45,453 nucleotides of DNA, taken from positions 1 through 45,453 of the forward strand of contig JARBJD010000468.1 in assembly GCA_033064195.1 (NCBI GenBank), given 5' to 3'. Position numbers and translations under genes: made by a program. Within the stretch, counting starts at the first letter, position 1. Each line of letters begins with the position of its first letter. Under the pieces are notes generated by a model that saw nothing but the letters and a program-made list of their open reading frames with translations, made no database searches and had not been told where the DNA came from. This document shows, one piece after another, positions 22,614-34,089 of this stretch. The stretch comes from Blattamonas nauphoetae. Lineage: Eukaryota > Preaxostyla > Oxymonadida.

Positions 22614-22802
22614 TTGATATCCCAGAACAACACACAACTATTGTTGTCTCTTCTGGACAGCCCGGAGTGCATTGCGTTGATCCCCTACACTCCCAAGTTG
22701 CTCTCTCTTGTCCCTCGTTCGCTCCATATCGATCTTCCTCAAGCAAAAAGTCACACGCGACACTTCCATCTACTCGCCCAACAGTTCTTCAATTCGCATT
22801 AG
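22614..22802 (+). CDS. Short hypothetical exon or ORF next to the transposon
   Basis: A 62-codon helical frame (NNTQLLLSLLDSPECIALIP, KLLSLVPRSLHIDLPQ) ending only about 35 nt before the 3' end of the transposase gene. It could be a C-terminal exon of the region before it, or a host gene piece into whose neighbourhood the transposon inserted. Confidence 0.2.
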   Translation: MISQNNTQLLLSLLDSPECIALIPYTPKLLSLVPRSLHIDLPQAKSHTRHFHLLAQQFFNSH

Positions 22803-22836
22803 TCATCGTCAAGGCGGCATCAAAATGAAATGATAA

Positions 22837-24493
22837 TTATTCGACTTCCATGAACTCCGAAATGGACTCACTCTCATCATCGGACAGGTCCAATCCGAGG
22901 ATGTCTGCAACGTCACCGACAAAATCCTTCGTGATTTGTGATGGTTGTCTCATCTGATGCGAAGCTCTCAGATGATAATGATCCGACTCTTCATCAGAAT
23001 CAGAGAGTTCGATAACACCATCTGTCGACCTCCTTGTATAGATCGTCACAACCACATCACTCACTTCATCATCATCAAAATCAATCTCAACTCGAGGTTT
23101 GTCAGTTTTCTTTTCATCCTTTTTCTTTGTCCGTTGCCTCTTTTGATTCATAGTTGTCCATTCGTCCCTGAAGAAGGGACAAGTTAATGTCTTTCCTGAG
23201 AGAGAAAAAGAGGGTTGATTGTATGTTATTCCGTTTTTTTCAACAACTTCAGCTTGGGTTGGGAGCCAGTTGAGGTGATCCAGATCACCACTTGTTACAC
23301 CAGCGTTGCGAAACCCAGCCCGAATCACAGATGGGAGGAGGGCTTCCTCCACACAATCTGTTATCCCGTCAAGAAACGGTTGAAGATCTGTTGCCAACGT
23401 TCTCAACCCAGGAGCAGGTGGGGCGCCCCTCAACCGACGCTTGAAGACAGCGTTGGGCGCCCTGTCCAGCGGTTGGACGACGTGCGAGGTGTGCGCAGGT
23501 ATGCATACCACATCAACTCTATTCTTGTAGAACTCGCCCCAAAGATCAAGATTCAGTCTTGAGCCGTGCCCGTCGAGAAGAATGAGGATCCGAGCCTGGT
23601 CGTTCTGGGTCAACTTCGCACGAAGATCCGTGAGACATGGGAGGACAGAATCCATCATGATTGAGTGAAAGAGTTCCTTGGTCATCCAGCCCTTATTACT
23701 AAAGTGTATGTGCATATTTGGGTTGTAATACTTCTCAATTGTCTCCGTTTTGTAGTAGGATGGGAGGATCATGTGGGATGGAATGTGCCACCCGTTGGAC
23801 TGGACGATGAAGAGGCATGTGAGGTGATGGAGTGGCATTTTTTGCAGAGCTGGTAGAAACTTCGTTTTGGAAGAAACAACACGCCCACTCTTGGAGGTAC
23901 CCTTGATCTGGCAGCTGGTTTCGTCAAGGTTCAGGATAAGCGCTGGGTGGTATGCCTCATTCTTTATCTTCTCTCTTACGTTCCCTAGGAATGGCAGGAT
24001 GGTGTCTGACGTTGTTTGAAAGAGGCGGTACTTGTCAAAGAAGGTGGGTTTGATCAGTCGCAGCTCTGAGTGACGAAGCCGGAACAGTCTTGCCCATTCC
24101 GGCGAAGGTGGCTCCCTGACGTCAGGAGTGAGGGGGCGGTGTTTCTGACGGATTGAATGGGCCTGAACGCAGATTTCACATGAAGATCCATACCAAGGGT
24201 CCCACATCCTTATCTGTGGGAGCAGGGAATCCATCTCTCCCATTCACAAGGATAGACACCAGCTCCTCCTCCTCAACCTCTGTTAATATTTTTGGTCGAC
24301 CGTTTTGATGTGGCTGCCTTCCTTCGAGTTCTGCCTTCTTTTTCAGGTCAATTTGTTGTCTTAGTCTCTGTTGAATCTTTTTCCGTCTTTCGAGATTTTT
24401 CCGGACGATGCCGCGACTCCAAGGCTCTGTAAGTTTTCTTTTTTTGCCTATCCCAACTTTAGGCATTCTGAATGTGAGATCAACCTGACACAA
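22837..24493 (-). mobile_element. pogo/Tigger (CENP-B-like) DNA transposase gene
   Basis: The N-terminal 105 codons (24493-24176) are basic and end in a CENP-B/HTH-type segment (GRPKILTEVEEEELVSILVN). The main 468-residue frame (24243-22837) has the DDE_1 catalytic signature: first Asp in LILNLDETSCQ (residue 107), second in ILILLDGHGSRLN, third in IPAHTSHVVQPLDR. The C-terminal 120 residues are Lys-rich (NQKRQRTKKKDEKK) then acidic (VIELSDSDEESDH), as in many pogo-like proteins. The two frames overlap at 24176-24243, so there is one frameshift between HTH and catalytic core; otherwise the gene is intact. The stop is TAA. I could not find terminal inverted repeats or a target duplication. It is a plain cut-and-paste transposon, low in decay, with no TAA/TAG inside. 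Confidence 0.85.
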
Positions 24494-24510
24494 TTTTTCT
24501 CAGAACCATT

Positions 24511-24928
24511 CTAGCGGTCATCAAGATTCAGAATACTCTCGTAGATATCATCCGCCATATTACAGTTCGTGCCAGAAATTACAAACCTGTTGGAATCTTT
24601 CCAGACTGGTAAATCTCCAAGATTCAAAGCTGGACCGGTTTTGCTGGCAACCCCATCCAAACTTCGCATTATGAACACTAAGAGATCCAACTCATCAGGA
24701 AATGATCTACAACCCACCGTTCTCAGAGACACAGAACCAACGAAAATTGAAATCACATATCCTTTCAATCCTGGAACGATACATGTGAATGACAACCAAC
24801 TATCATTGAAAGAGTATACTTTGAAGAACACAAGTGGCAAATGGAAAGATGAGTCGCATGGAATGGAGGCTCTGCATGATGGCGATTGTCGAATTCATTG
24901 TCAATATTGTCTTTGTGATCATTCCTGA
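24511..24928. other. Ambiguous ORFs on both strands
   Basis: A plus-strand frame 24569-24928 (ITYPFNPGTIHVNDNQLSLK) and a minus-strand frame 24840-24511 (FPDELDLLVFIMRSLDGVAS, ending MADDIYESILNLDDR just upstream of the transposase) both look protein-like. Only one can be real. The minus one might be an upstream exon of the transposase gene. No domain decides it. Confidence 0.25.
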
Positions 24929-25199
24929 GCTTCTTCAATTGTCCAACGAAGTATGTTGATAATCTCCTTTAAAGCAAGCCATTCCTGCTTATCTCGACTC
25001 TTTTTCTTCCCCCATTTTCCTCTTGTTCTTCCTTTCTTTTGTTCTCATAGCCTATCGAAGAACGCTCAATGGAAAACCGCCCAGAATCTCCAACAGCCTT
25101 CGTCGCCTTCAACCTCCTTCCCATATGCCTCTGGAACAGTCCTGATTCTTTGCCCGTTCTTTGCCAACTTCTTCGATGCACTGGAGAGTGACTCCTCCT

Positions 25200-25700
25200 T
25201 TTATCATCTCCACAAATTGCAGAAGTGTTGTGGAGAACATCATGATGGTCTATTTGATGTCAATGCTCCAGCTTTAAGTCCATATTCCGCTTTATTCGTC
25301 CTGTTCGACTTCGGTTCGCGTCGCCTCGTCACCTTTGTCATGATTACTTCTGACAATCCACTCACCGTTACCACAATGCTTGTTGTTGGCCAGCTCATCC
25401 GATTCCTAATCGACAACAACGACGATCACAACAAGATCCTACACGAAACAAACAAAGGAATGTGACTCATCAGATTTGCTGTCACAAGAGCAAATCTTCA
25501 TCCCCAAGCTCGATGTCCACAAAAAGAAGCAATATTCGCAAAATTGGACTCTTAAAGTTGTACGGAGAGCCCTCAAATCTGATCATTCGAGACATTCGTG
25601 TTGCCATCACGCATCAACAATTTCTGAGTTCGTCGGAGCTTGTTCCGTTCCCCCGAGTAAGCTTGCATCAGAAACCAAGTAAAATGTTGGTTTTCTAATC
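25200..25700 (+). pseudogene. Membrane-protein fragment, tandem copy 1
   Basis: DNA similar over about 400 nt to copy 2 at 25855-26240: CATCTCCAC, GTGGAGAACAT, TTTGATG.CAAT, GTTGGCCA and AACAAGATCC blocks occur in the same order. In the frame of copy 2 it has TAA at 25275-25277 exactly where copy 2 has CAA (25949-25951). About 34 nt later copy 1 lacks one base relative to copy 2 and loses the frame. It is either a decayed duplicate or a live one with an assembly indel. Confidence 0.5.
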
Positions 25701-25851
25701 ATGATGACGAGAGATGCGAATACAATTCAAATGTCACTTCGCAGGCTCATGATGACACAAATCTCGCTCAAAAGGATACTAATTTCCTTTATTTACCAGT
25801 ACTCACCCACATCTAAATACAATTTACCTCTGCTTCCTCCCCTGACGCACA
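25701..25851. other. Spacer between the tandem copies
   Basis: A+T-rich with no frame of note; it separates the two duplicated membrane-protein fragments. Confidence 0.4.
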
Positions 25852-25854
25852 TTG

Positions 25855-26260
25855 ACAGTGGAATATTACTGCTTTGATCATCTCCACCTATTGCATAAGG
25901 GCAGCGGAGAACATCTGGAGGTTCCTTTTGATGCCAATTTTCCCATTTCAATTCACTATTCTACTTCTATTTGTGCTGATCGACTTCAGTCGGTGGAAGC
26001 GCATCTTCCTTGGTGTGACTGCTACTGTCATTCCACTCTCGCTTACCATTTTGCTTGTAGTTGGCCAACACATCCTATTTTTAGTCGCCAACAACTGTGA
26101 ACCTAACAAGATCCAATCTTCATCAACAAACTCGAAGTCCCCAAAAAGTATACAAATTCATGAAATTGGACTCGTTATGTCGTCAGAAGTGTTCTCCAAT
26201 CTGACCAGAATCTCGCTCAAGAATGGAAACATCAACTGGGCTGACGTCGGCGGGCGACGG
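25855..26260 (+). CDS. Membrane-protein fragment, tandem copy 2
   Basis: The frame from about 25874 has two adjacent hydrophobic spans (FPFQFTILLLFVLIDF and GVTATVIPLSLTILLVVGQH) linked by a short basic loop (SRWKR). A polar Asn/Ser-rich tail follows (IQSSSTNSKSPKSIQIHEIG). Beyond about 26250 the frame is only the shadow of the minus-strand coiled-coil gene. No start or family is recognised. The neighbouring copy 1 shows that this segment duplicated locally. Confidence 0.35.
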
Positions 26261-28811
26261 GAAGGGAGTGTGGTGAAGGCCGTCAAACTCGTTTTGGGCA
26301 GCGTGCTGTTGTCCCTTCGTCTGCACAATTCGAAGCCGCAGAGTGTTGTATTCGGAGAGGAGGGAGTCGAGATCAGCCTGCAATGCTGGCAGTGCTCGCT
26401 CGCCTTCCCTCTCCCACGCTTCGTATTCCTCTTCCTGTGCCTTCAGACACCCAAGTTCCAGCTGCACCCTTGTTTGCTCGATTCTGCTCTTTTCAACGGC
26501 GGCTGCGTTCTCCATCTCAGTGTTGGGATCGTTCTTTTTCGTTTTCTCTTGTTTCGTTGCTGCAATCAGAATGCGCTCGCCTGCCTCTCTCACAAGTGTC
26601 TTGTCTTCGCCAATCAGCTTAATCCCGCACTCCTTCGTTGTGATGAGTGCCATGCGAAGGTCGCGGAGGTCCGCCTTTGCTTTATCTGAAAAAGGGTGAA
26701 GGTGAGATGAGAGCACACCAATGTTCCAGCGTGTGGTTGGAACCATTCGTTCGATCTCTTTCATTCGCAACTCCGACCGCAGCAGGACGGTCTCGTCGAT
26801 CAGCAGTTCTGTCTTGGTCTTCCTCTCCTGCAGCTCCCGTGCCAGCTCTGTCCGTCGTTTCTTGTTCGGAGGAGACTTCGGGACAGCATCCAAATCGAAC
26901 GGAGCAGTGTCCGCTCTGCTCTTCTTCCCACCGCCTGGCTGTTTCTATGTCGGAAATCGGAGCCAGTCGTCGATGTCTGGTCCCATGTCATCAGAACGCC
27001 ATCCACCAAACCCTGCGTCGTCGCTGTCTTCACTCCCGCTCGCCCGATAAGAGGGGCCGCTCATATCGGGTGGAGTGAGTAACCTGACACGAAACGGAAC
27101 GAGTAGGGAAAAGAAAGCGAGCACACCTTTTGTGTGGCTTTGGAGAGAGCGACCGGATCCCGCTTGGCTAGCATCTCGGCCTGCCTCTTCTGCTCCTCTC
27201 GTCTCTCCGACGTTGCTCCTCTTCTGCTCGCTGCTGCTCCAAATCTAGAAGGAAGGCCCTCGCTCTGTCCAACAATTCCATCTCGTGCAGTCGCCGAAGC
27301 CTGTCATTCTCGTTTCCCTCCTCTTCCTCATTCGCCAGATCGTCGAACCGATTCAATTTGAGCTTCCTCTCGATGACGCCGGCCTGGTTGACGATGAAAA
27401 CACATCGCCCCTCAACTTCGGACAGTGCGCGCAGCTTCTCCCCGTCTTCTTCATTTCAGATCGGATCTGGAAGAGAAGGAATGACGAAGAATGACATGAC
27501 AGACGAGAAAGAGTGTGCTTCTTCGCTTTCGAGCCAGACACGACTAATCGCTGATCTCTGTCGGAATTGGCAACGACGATGAAGGGCGGGTTGTTGAACT
27601 TCACTTCAGCGCGAGCGAGGACGGGCGAGATGTGGAAGAGCGGATCTACGAGAGACGATGCGGAGAGCATGAACAAAGATGATTGAGTGAACCACAGATC
27701 TGCGAGTGGAGAGAAGAGCTCGACATCTGGCCCGCTTCCTTGTAGACGGAGGGTGGGTAGAGCAGGTTCAGAGCTTAACGGCAGCTGTCCGCATCTTTAA
27801 CCTGAACTCGTTGGTTGATGTACTTGGAATGAACAGGCCTTCCTTCACACGATAGCGAGGAGCATTTGACCACTGTTTGGATTAAACTGGAGAGCTGGTG
27901 GCTGTCTGGCGAAGAAGGTGTGTGGGACAAGGCGCGCGTCAATGCGAACTGGTGGGAAATTGACTGGAGAAGAGGAGTCAGATTGATAAGATGAAGAAGA
28001 AAGAGGAAAGCAGATGAAACGAATCGAACGGACACACTCGCACGACTCTTCGAGTTAGGTGTGGAAAGCTTCTGTTTGGAGAGAGAGGGGAGGGCGATGG
28101 AAGAAGATGCAGAAAACTCACCACAACACTGCGATCGAGTCTGTTGAACGCGACTGCCTTCATAATCAGTCTGGAATTGTTCTTCACTCCAGCCTTGCGG
28201 AGCTTGTCGCCGTTGATGTTGGTCACAAAGAACCCGAACACGAAGCCACTCTCCTAGCCCTCGCAGATGGAACGCGGGAGGTCAATCTTGAAGAAGGACG
28301 AGGCGCCTGCGTGGGTGAGTAAGTCCACAGCGACGATCGGGCTGGTCAGCGTGGATGTGGGTGTCTGGTCCTGTCCCATTCGGAGCAGCCCTCCGTTCGA
28401 CAGCGTCGACTCGTTCGATCCCGTGCTGGTTTTGGTTGATGGGCGAGAGTCGGGCCTGTCCCGGCCTGTCAGATGGAGGAACTGGGCAAGAGGAGCGTGC
28501 GGGAGGGACGTAGCGTACGTTGTGGAGAGCGACTCGCGAGACGAGGAGAGGAGGTCGAAGCCCTGCGCGAGGTGCAGGTTGAAGAGCGAGAGCGTGACAC
28601 ACGAGAACGGCAGGTTGAAGAAGGGGTAGCGGTGTGCGCGGTCTTCCGGCGTGACGGCAGGTGCTTTGAAGAAGGTCGGGATCGGCGCAGCGTCTTGCTT
28701 GGCCTTCCGTCCGCGCTTGTTGGAGTCGTCGGGAAGGGTGATGCCCATCGACGCGGCGTGTTGGTTCAGGTTCGACACGAAGCGGGTGAGGAAGAGCGAA
28801 GGAAGTATCAT
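26183..28811 (-). CDS. Large host gene with coiled-coil C-terminus, TAA/TAG in frame
   Basis: Reading leftward from Met 28811: SLFLTRFVSNLNQHAASMGI, then GFDLLSSSRESLSTTYATSL and KIDLPRSICEG. TAG at 28254-28256 is passed in frame into ESGFVFGFFVTNINGDKLRK. A probable intron starts GTGAGTTTTC at about 28117 and ends near 27965. The next exon (SLIQTVVKCSSLSCEGRPVH, KYINQRVQVKDADSCR) passes TAA at 27775-27777 into ALNLLYPPSVYKEAG. A one-base change leads to FSPLADLWFTQSSLFMLSAS and VKFNNPPFIVVANSDRDQRL. The last part (26893-26183) is basic then coiled-coil (ELARELQERKTKTELLIDE, ALPALQADLDSLLSEYNTL) and ends on TGA. I recognise no family. The left edge of the Polinton lies directly at its 5' end. 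Confidence 0.5.
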
Positions 28812-28838
28812 GAGGTGATGTGTTTGGATACGGGGACA

Positions 28839-31732
28839 ATGGCAGCATTGCTGACTGTACAAGTGCTTTGGATCATCAACAACACAAATCATCCTCTATC
28901 TCAGCTTTTCGACTCGATCTTTCACCTCAACTATAGAACGTATGAATTTCTGATGGCACACAAAAGACAAGACGAATTCAAACCAACACAATACTACATC
29001 ACTTACGATTTCGAAACAATGGAAGATCTCATTCTTGACAACTTATTCTCTGATGACAACACACAATTAATCTCACACTTGAAGCCTCTCTCTGTTGCAT
29101 CAGCAATCAAAACAAAATCAGGAGTGAAGTCAATCTACTTTGATCTTCGAAATGGAAAAGACTTTGTGAAGCAGTGGATCAGAGAACTCTTCAAACATGC
29201 AGAAACAGTTCGCGAGGACAACTACTACGAAGACCCAGAGATTCCTTCTCAGAATGAAGTCAGTGTAATTGGATTCAATAGCTCTAGATTCGATATCAAT
29301 CTCATCTTCCGTGATCTCGTTGATCAGGATTGGAAAGTGGTGAGCTTCCTTGGATCCACAACAAAGTACAAACAAGTATTGATCAGACACGAGAAAACAC
29401 AACAAGTGCTCCGCTTTATTGACATGATGTCATACACTGGACCAATGACATTGGATAATGCAGTCAAAGCCTTTGGAGGAAACACCACTCTTCAGAAATC
29501 ATTCTTTGCTTACGAATCGTTTGATTCATCAGACTACGATACAGTACTGAGCAAACAAGAACCATTCTCCAAATATGAATTCTACTCCAGTCTGAACAAC
29601 AGTGAAATGTCTGATAGTGACTACCAACTTTACCTTGATGATTGGAACAAACAAGGATTCAAAAACCGTTGGGAATACCTCAAGTTCTACAACATCAGAG
29701 ACGTCGAATGCATGATTGCACCATTAGACACGTTAATCAATTTGAACTTCCAGTACAAAGTGGATATGTTGCACAATCTCTCATTGTCAGCAAATGCATC
29801 TGCAATCAAATATGCATGTGCCTATAAGGAATTTGATATAGATGAGGATTACAATGAATGTGACCAGTCTGGACCAATCAAAATCACCAAACAATACTGG
29901 AAACATAAAGTTGAAGGATATAGGTATCAAGACATGAAAGCACTCGCAATACAGACAAAAACGTTACAGAAGCTGACTATGAATGGTTCGAACAAAAGTG
30001 CAAGAGAGTTTGCTACATCTGCAAGAGTCACTTCTCACAAGCAGTACGACCAACACTGGATAGAATCGACAATTCGAAAGGACATTCAAAAGAGAACGTC
30101 AAGATCTGCTGCGATTACTGCAACACCTACAAGTCAGACAAAGATGAACATCTCACAAGATTGAGAATTCAACTGAAGAAGTATTGCATCTGGAAATCAC
30201 TTCCAATGACTCTGACCCATGAGCAGACCTACCATGAACTGAGAGCAGCAGTGACTGGTGGATTATCGAATGTTCAACATCGACAGAACATCAAAGACGT
30301 GACTCCAATCAATCACTTCGCATATGAAGACGGAAGAGTTCTCTCCAAAGACACAGAACACATAATGACTCACGTCTGTGGTGTTGACTTTAATTCCCTC
30401 TATCCAAGTGCTTTCTCATCAATCAAGAACAAGAACAATCCATACACGAATCACAGAATGTACATGCCAGGACGATGCTTATTCACCGCAACAGGAGATA
30501 AAGAATGCCGTAAGATTATCGAAGACAAAAATCAGAAGACATTGTTCGTTGCAGAACTGAAAGGACACATCGATGAAAAGTACATAAATGAGTTCATTAA
30601 CTTCCCACCAATCTTCAGAAACATTGTGGTCAATACAACAGAAGAGAACATTGGAGAGAAGACATATTCACTGATGAAGAAGCATGGATTGAAGACTGAT
30701 GACAAACAAAGAAAGCTGACCCAACTCTTGAGCACACACGATCAGTATATGTTCTTTTCGACATACTATCTGTGGTTCCTCATCGACTATTGCCACTTCA
30801 TTGTCGACGAAATCAAGAGTGTGATGATCTTTTCGAGACATGCTGGATTTGAACCATTCGTGACCTCATTCATGAATGACAGAATAGAAGCAATGAAGGT
30901 TGGAAACAAAGGAAAGGAACAATTCTGTAAGACTAACTTGAATGGAAGTTATGGAGACGATGGAATGAACACTGAGAAGTACAACTCAATCACAATCTGC
31001 AATGAGAAGAGAACATACTTGAAACAAATGATGAAAGGATTTGTGGCAACAAGAGAAATCAATGAGGACAACTACATTGTGATTGAAGACAGAGAGAAAG
31101 CATCATGCAAGACATGTCTGCAAGAAGCAGTATTCACACTCGACAATGCCAAGTTCTGGTATCTGAATTTCATCTACAACTTCATGTACAAATGCCTAGA
31201 TATGAACAAGATTCACTTCTGTGAGGGAGATACTGACTCTGCATATTGGGCAATTAGTGGAGATCCGAATGCTGGAATTCATCAACAATTTGAACACGTG
31301 ATTGCTGACAAGGAATTCTATGATGCACACAAATATGAATGGTTTCCCAATCCTGAAAAGGGAGTTGATGATGAGAAGAAGCTGTTGGGATTAGCAATTG
31401 AGAAGGAAGGTGAACAGATGATCTGTCTTGCACCAAAGTGTTACTCTCTCGATGAGAAATGCAAAATCAAAGGAGTGTCATTAAAGAAAACAAATATCAC
31501 GAGTGACGATTATGTGAAGTGTCTGAATGGAGAGAAAACTGTGACCACAACACTGAACTTTCAGACGAGAAGAATCGTGAGCGAAGAGGACACCAATGGA
31601 TTTGAGATTGCGAAAATACAACAGCAGAAACTCAGTCTCAGTGGAATTCATCTTAAGGCAATCGTTCTTGAAAATGAATCGTGTCCTCCATTCATTCATG
31701 GACTGAAAGCAACTTATTATCAAATAGAATAA
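28839..31732 (+). CDS. Polinton DNA polymerase B (fossil)
   Basis: The family is the protein-primed type B polymerase that copies Polinton genomes. Exonuclease motifs appear in order: Exo I in YYITYDFETMEDL, Exo II in GFNSSRFDINLIF, Exo III in YNIRDVECM. Polymerase motifs follow: A in VDFNSLYPSAF, B in KTNLNGSYGDDG, C in EGDTDSAYW. The coding region is not one open frame as it stands. Its left edge directly abuts host sequence and lacks the upstream TTTTTATTTT motif that the other genes have. Confidence 0.9.
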
Positions 31733-31740
31733 TATCAAAC

Positions 31741-31750
31741 TTTATTTTTG
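31741..31750 (+). promoter_or_regulatory. Polinton TTTTTATTTT-type upstream motif (integrase)
   Basis: TTTATTTTTG ends 5 nt before ATG 31756 of the integrase. Confidence 0.55.
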
Positions 31751-31755
31751 TAGAA

Positions 31756-33665
31756 ATGAACACTCGACAATTGAATCAACAGCAGATCGATACACTCGCG
31801 AATAGATTACTTCAAAATACAAAACACTACCCTAACAAAATATATAACATTAGAGTGATTCCAAACCAGATTCTACCAGTCTATATTGTTAATGATTCAC
31901 ATGGAGAATACGATGCTAATGATAACACATATTTTAATGATTGGTTGAATGGTGAATTACCTCCTGATCTATCTACTTATTCAGGACGAAAGGTAGTCCA
32001 ACAATTTGTAAAGCAATTCCTAGGACAAACAACAAGTGACTCCAGAGCTGAACAAGCATACAAAGCATATCAACAATATTATTACGAAGCACAAGATATT
32101 CACTTTGGACAATCTTTCATTCCAGCGACATTACCGATGCAAACACCAATGCAACCTTCAACTAGTTCAACACTTTCGTCATCAATCAGAGTTGGAAAGA
32201 AGAGACATTTAAAACAAAGTCATTCACATCATGAATTTCCAGCAAGGGAGAGACGATACAATGAAGATCTATTTCTGACTATATCACAAGTGCCAGACAT
32301 TATTTCCAGAAATCCTTCAGAGGTTGTCCGCACTGAACCAACAACAAGGCAAGTACTAGAAATGTTGGAACAAATGAAAGGACTCTTCGACTATCAAACA
32401 AAAGATAATTCAGAAGAGGAGCAAATCAAAGCAGAGAATTCAATTATGGATAATCAACAACGCATGGAACAATTCATCACTAATAAGATTGTGGAGACAA
32501 AGAAGATGAACCGAGACATGTTTGTTCTGTCTCACATTAGCAGAAGTATTGGTAGTGACGAAACTGATTTCATTCTTGCTCATCCGAAACAAATCCCATT
32601 TGGTGGAAGATCATTTCAAGATTGGTACGAGGAATATGTTCATAGATGGAGTCTCGCCAATTCAAAACAAACAACACTGAGAGGAAAGAAACGTGAAGCA
32701 ATCACTAATGGATCACTCATGATTCCTACTCCGATAGAGAAAATCCAATATCCATTTCGATCAAAGATGCAATTCATGTCAAAAGACATCACTGGAGATC
32801 CACACCAGACATCAGACAAAAAGATTCCTCAGAAATGTGACAGACCTTACTTTTCTCCCAAGTTTGGATCATGGGAAATTGATCTTGTATTCATCCAATC
32901 ACCAACGTCAAAAACAGTACTTCAGATATATCTCTTCGCAATTAACATTAACACCAAATACTTATTTGTGATTCCAGTTCTGGATAAATCATGGAGCAAA
33001 GTCAAGACTGCTATCAACGACTGATAAATCATCGTGGCGTACATGTGAATAACATTCGAGGTGATGGAGAAGCTGCATGGACTAGTATTGAAGCACTAAA
33101 GTATTTTGAGCAACAGAAAGTCAGCACATATTTCACAAGCTCACCATTCACAAATCACAACAGAATTGTCGATCGAGTGATCAGAACAATCAGAGATGGA
33201 TTCCAAGACAATGCAACTCAAATGGCAAATCATTCACTGATGAATCAGATGGTGGAATACTACAACATAACTCCTCATCGAGCGTACTGGAACAAGTTCA
33301 CTCCACAACAAGCACAAAACAATCGTGAAATCGAAGCACTGTACATCTCCAGTTGTGAAGAACAATTAAAGAACATCCAACGACAACAGACAACTCAGAT
33401 GTTATGGAAATACAAACCAGGAAACATATTGTTGATTCATCTAGACTTGAACAAGACAGTTGCCAAGTTTCAGAAGAAGCGGAGACAATTTCAATTTGTT
33501 GGACAATTCATCGAATACAAACACGGCAATGTTGTAGCTACACTATTGAATGGACTAACATGTTTATCAAAGGTAGTAAGTGTTCCAATCCAACACACAA
33601 AGTATCATGCAGACTCAATCGATGACTTGACTCCAGAGTTCATTACTGAATATAATTTGGTGTAA
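31756..33665 (+). CDS. Polinton integrase, rve/retroviral-type (fossil)
   Basis: The start is ATG 31756, directly after a conserved T-rich motif. The first 360 residues are a Gln/Asn-rich N-terminal region with a charged coil. The rve catalytic core follows (KFGSWEIDLVFIQSP, then IRGDGEAAWTSIEALKYFEQ, SSPFTNHNRIVDRVIRTIRD) and then a chromo-like or SH3-like C-terminal part (YKPGNILLIHLDLNKTVAKF). The family joins Polinton ends to target DNA. The coding region is not a single open frame as it stands. Confidence 0.85.
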
Positions 33666-33682
33666 GTGTAATAATGTTTCAA

Positions 33683-33694
33683 ATATTTTTATTT
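33683..33694 (+). promoter_or_regulatory. Polinton upstream motif (33.7-kb gene)
   Basis: ATATTTTTATTT lies 8 nt before ATG 33703. Confidence 0.55.
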
Positions 33695-33702
33695 CATTTA
33701 AA

Positions 33703-34089
33703 ATGGCACGAAACGATTTAGAAACTTTTGGAAAACCACTAAAGATTTTAGAACCATTTGATCCTGAACAGAAATGTTTTGAAACCATCTATGACTTTCA
33801 GAGATTTTTGGAAAAGAACAGAAAAGAACTGAACGAATACACCACTCAGAAACTCAATAGGATGATTCACATTGATGGATATCGTCTAACAAAAATAAGA
33901 GGTGAGATAGCACTTAGGAAGGTTAGTATTGATAGTACGTATGGTTCTAATTCATTATCGATTGATCAAAGATTATCAGACATTGAGGAATCAATTCGAA
34001 CATTGACAGATACTCTCAGCATGAGGCTTCGAAGTCTTGACGAGACAATTGGGAATCTTCTACAAGAGCTCTCTGACCCTTCTGATTAG
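33703..34089 (+). CDS. Polinton orphan protein with C-terminal coiled coil
   Basis: A 128-residue open frame. The N-terminal half is globular (FDPEQKCFETIYDFQRFLEK). The C-terminal 45 residues form a clear heptad pattern (LSDIEESIRTLTDTLSMRLR, SLDETIGNLLQELSD). The last 30 nt overlap the 3' end of the convergent ATPase gene. A trimeric or structural virion role would fit the coil but is a guess. Confidence 0.7.
   Translation: MARNDLETFGKPLKILEPFDPEQKCFETIYDFQRFLEKNRKELNEYTTQKLNRMIHIDGYRLTKIRGEIALRKVSIDSTYGSNSLSIDQRLSDIEESIRTLTDTLSMRLRSLDETIGNLLQELSDPSD

Noticed and set aside
22790-24540. Terminal inverted repeats of the pogo-like element
   Set aside because: Partial matches such as GGCGGCATC and GCGGTCATC near the two ends do not align as inverted repeats.
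28254-28892. Upstream extension of the polymerase frame to 28473 on the plus strand
   Set aside because: That stretch is the antisense of the minus-strand host gene and lacks polymerase-like text before about 28.84 kb.
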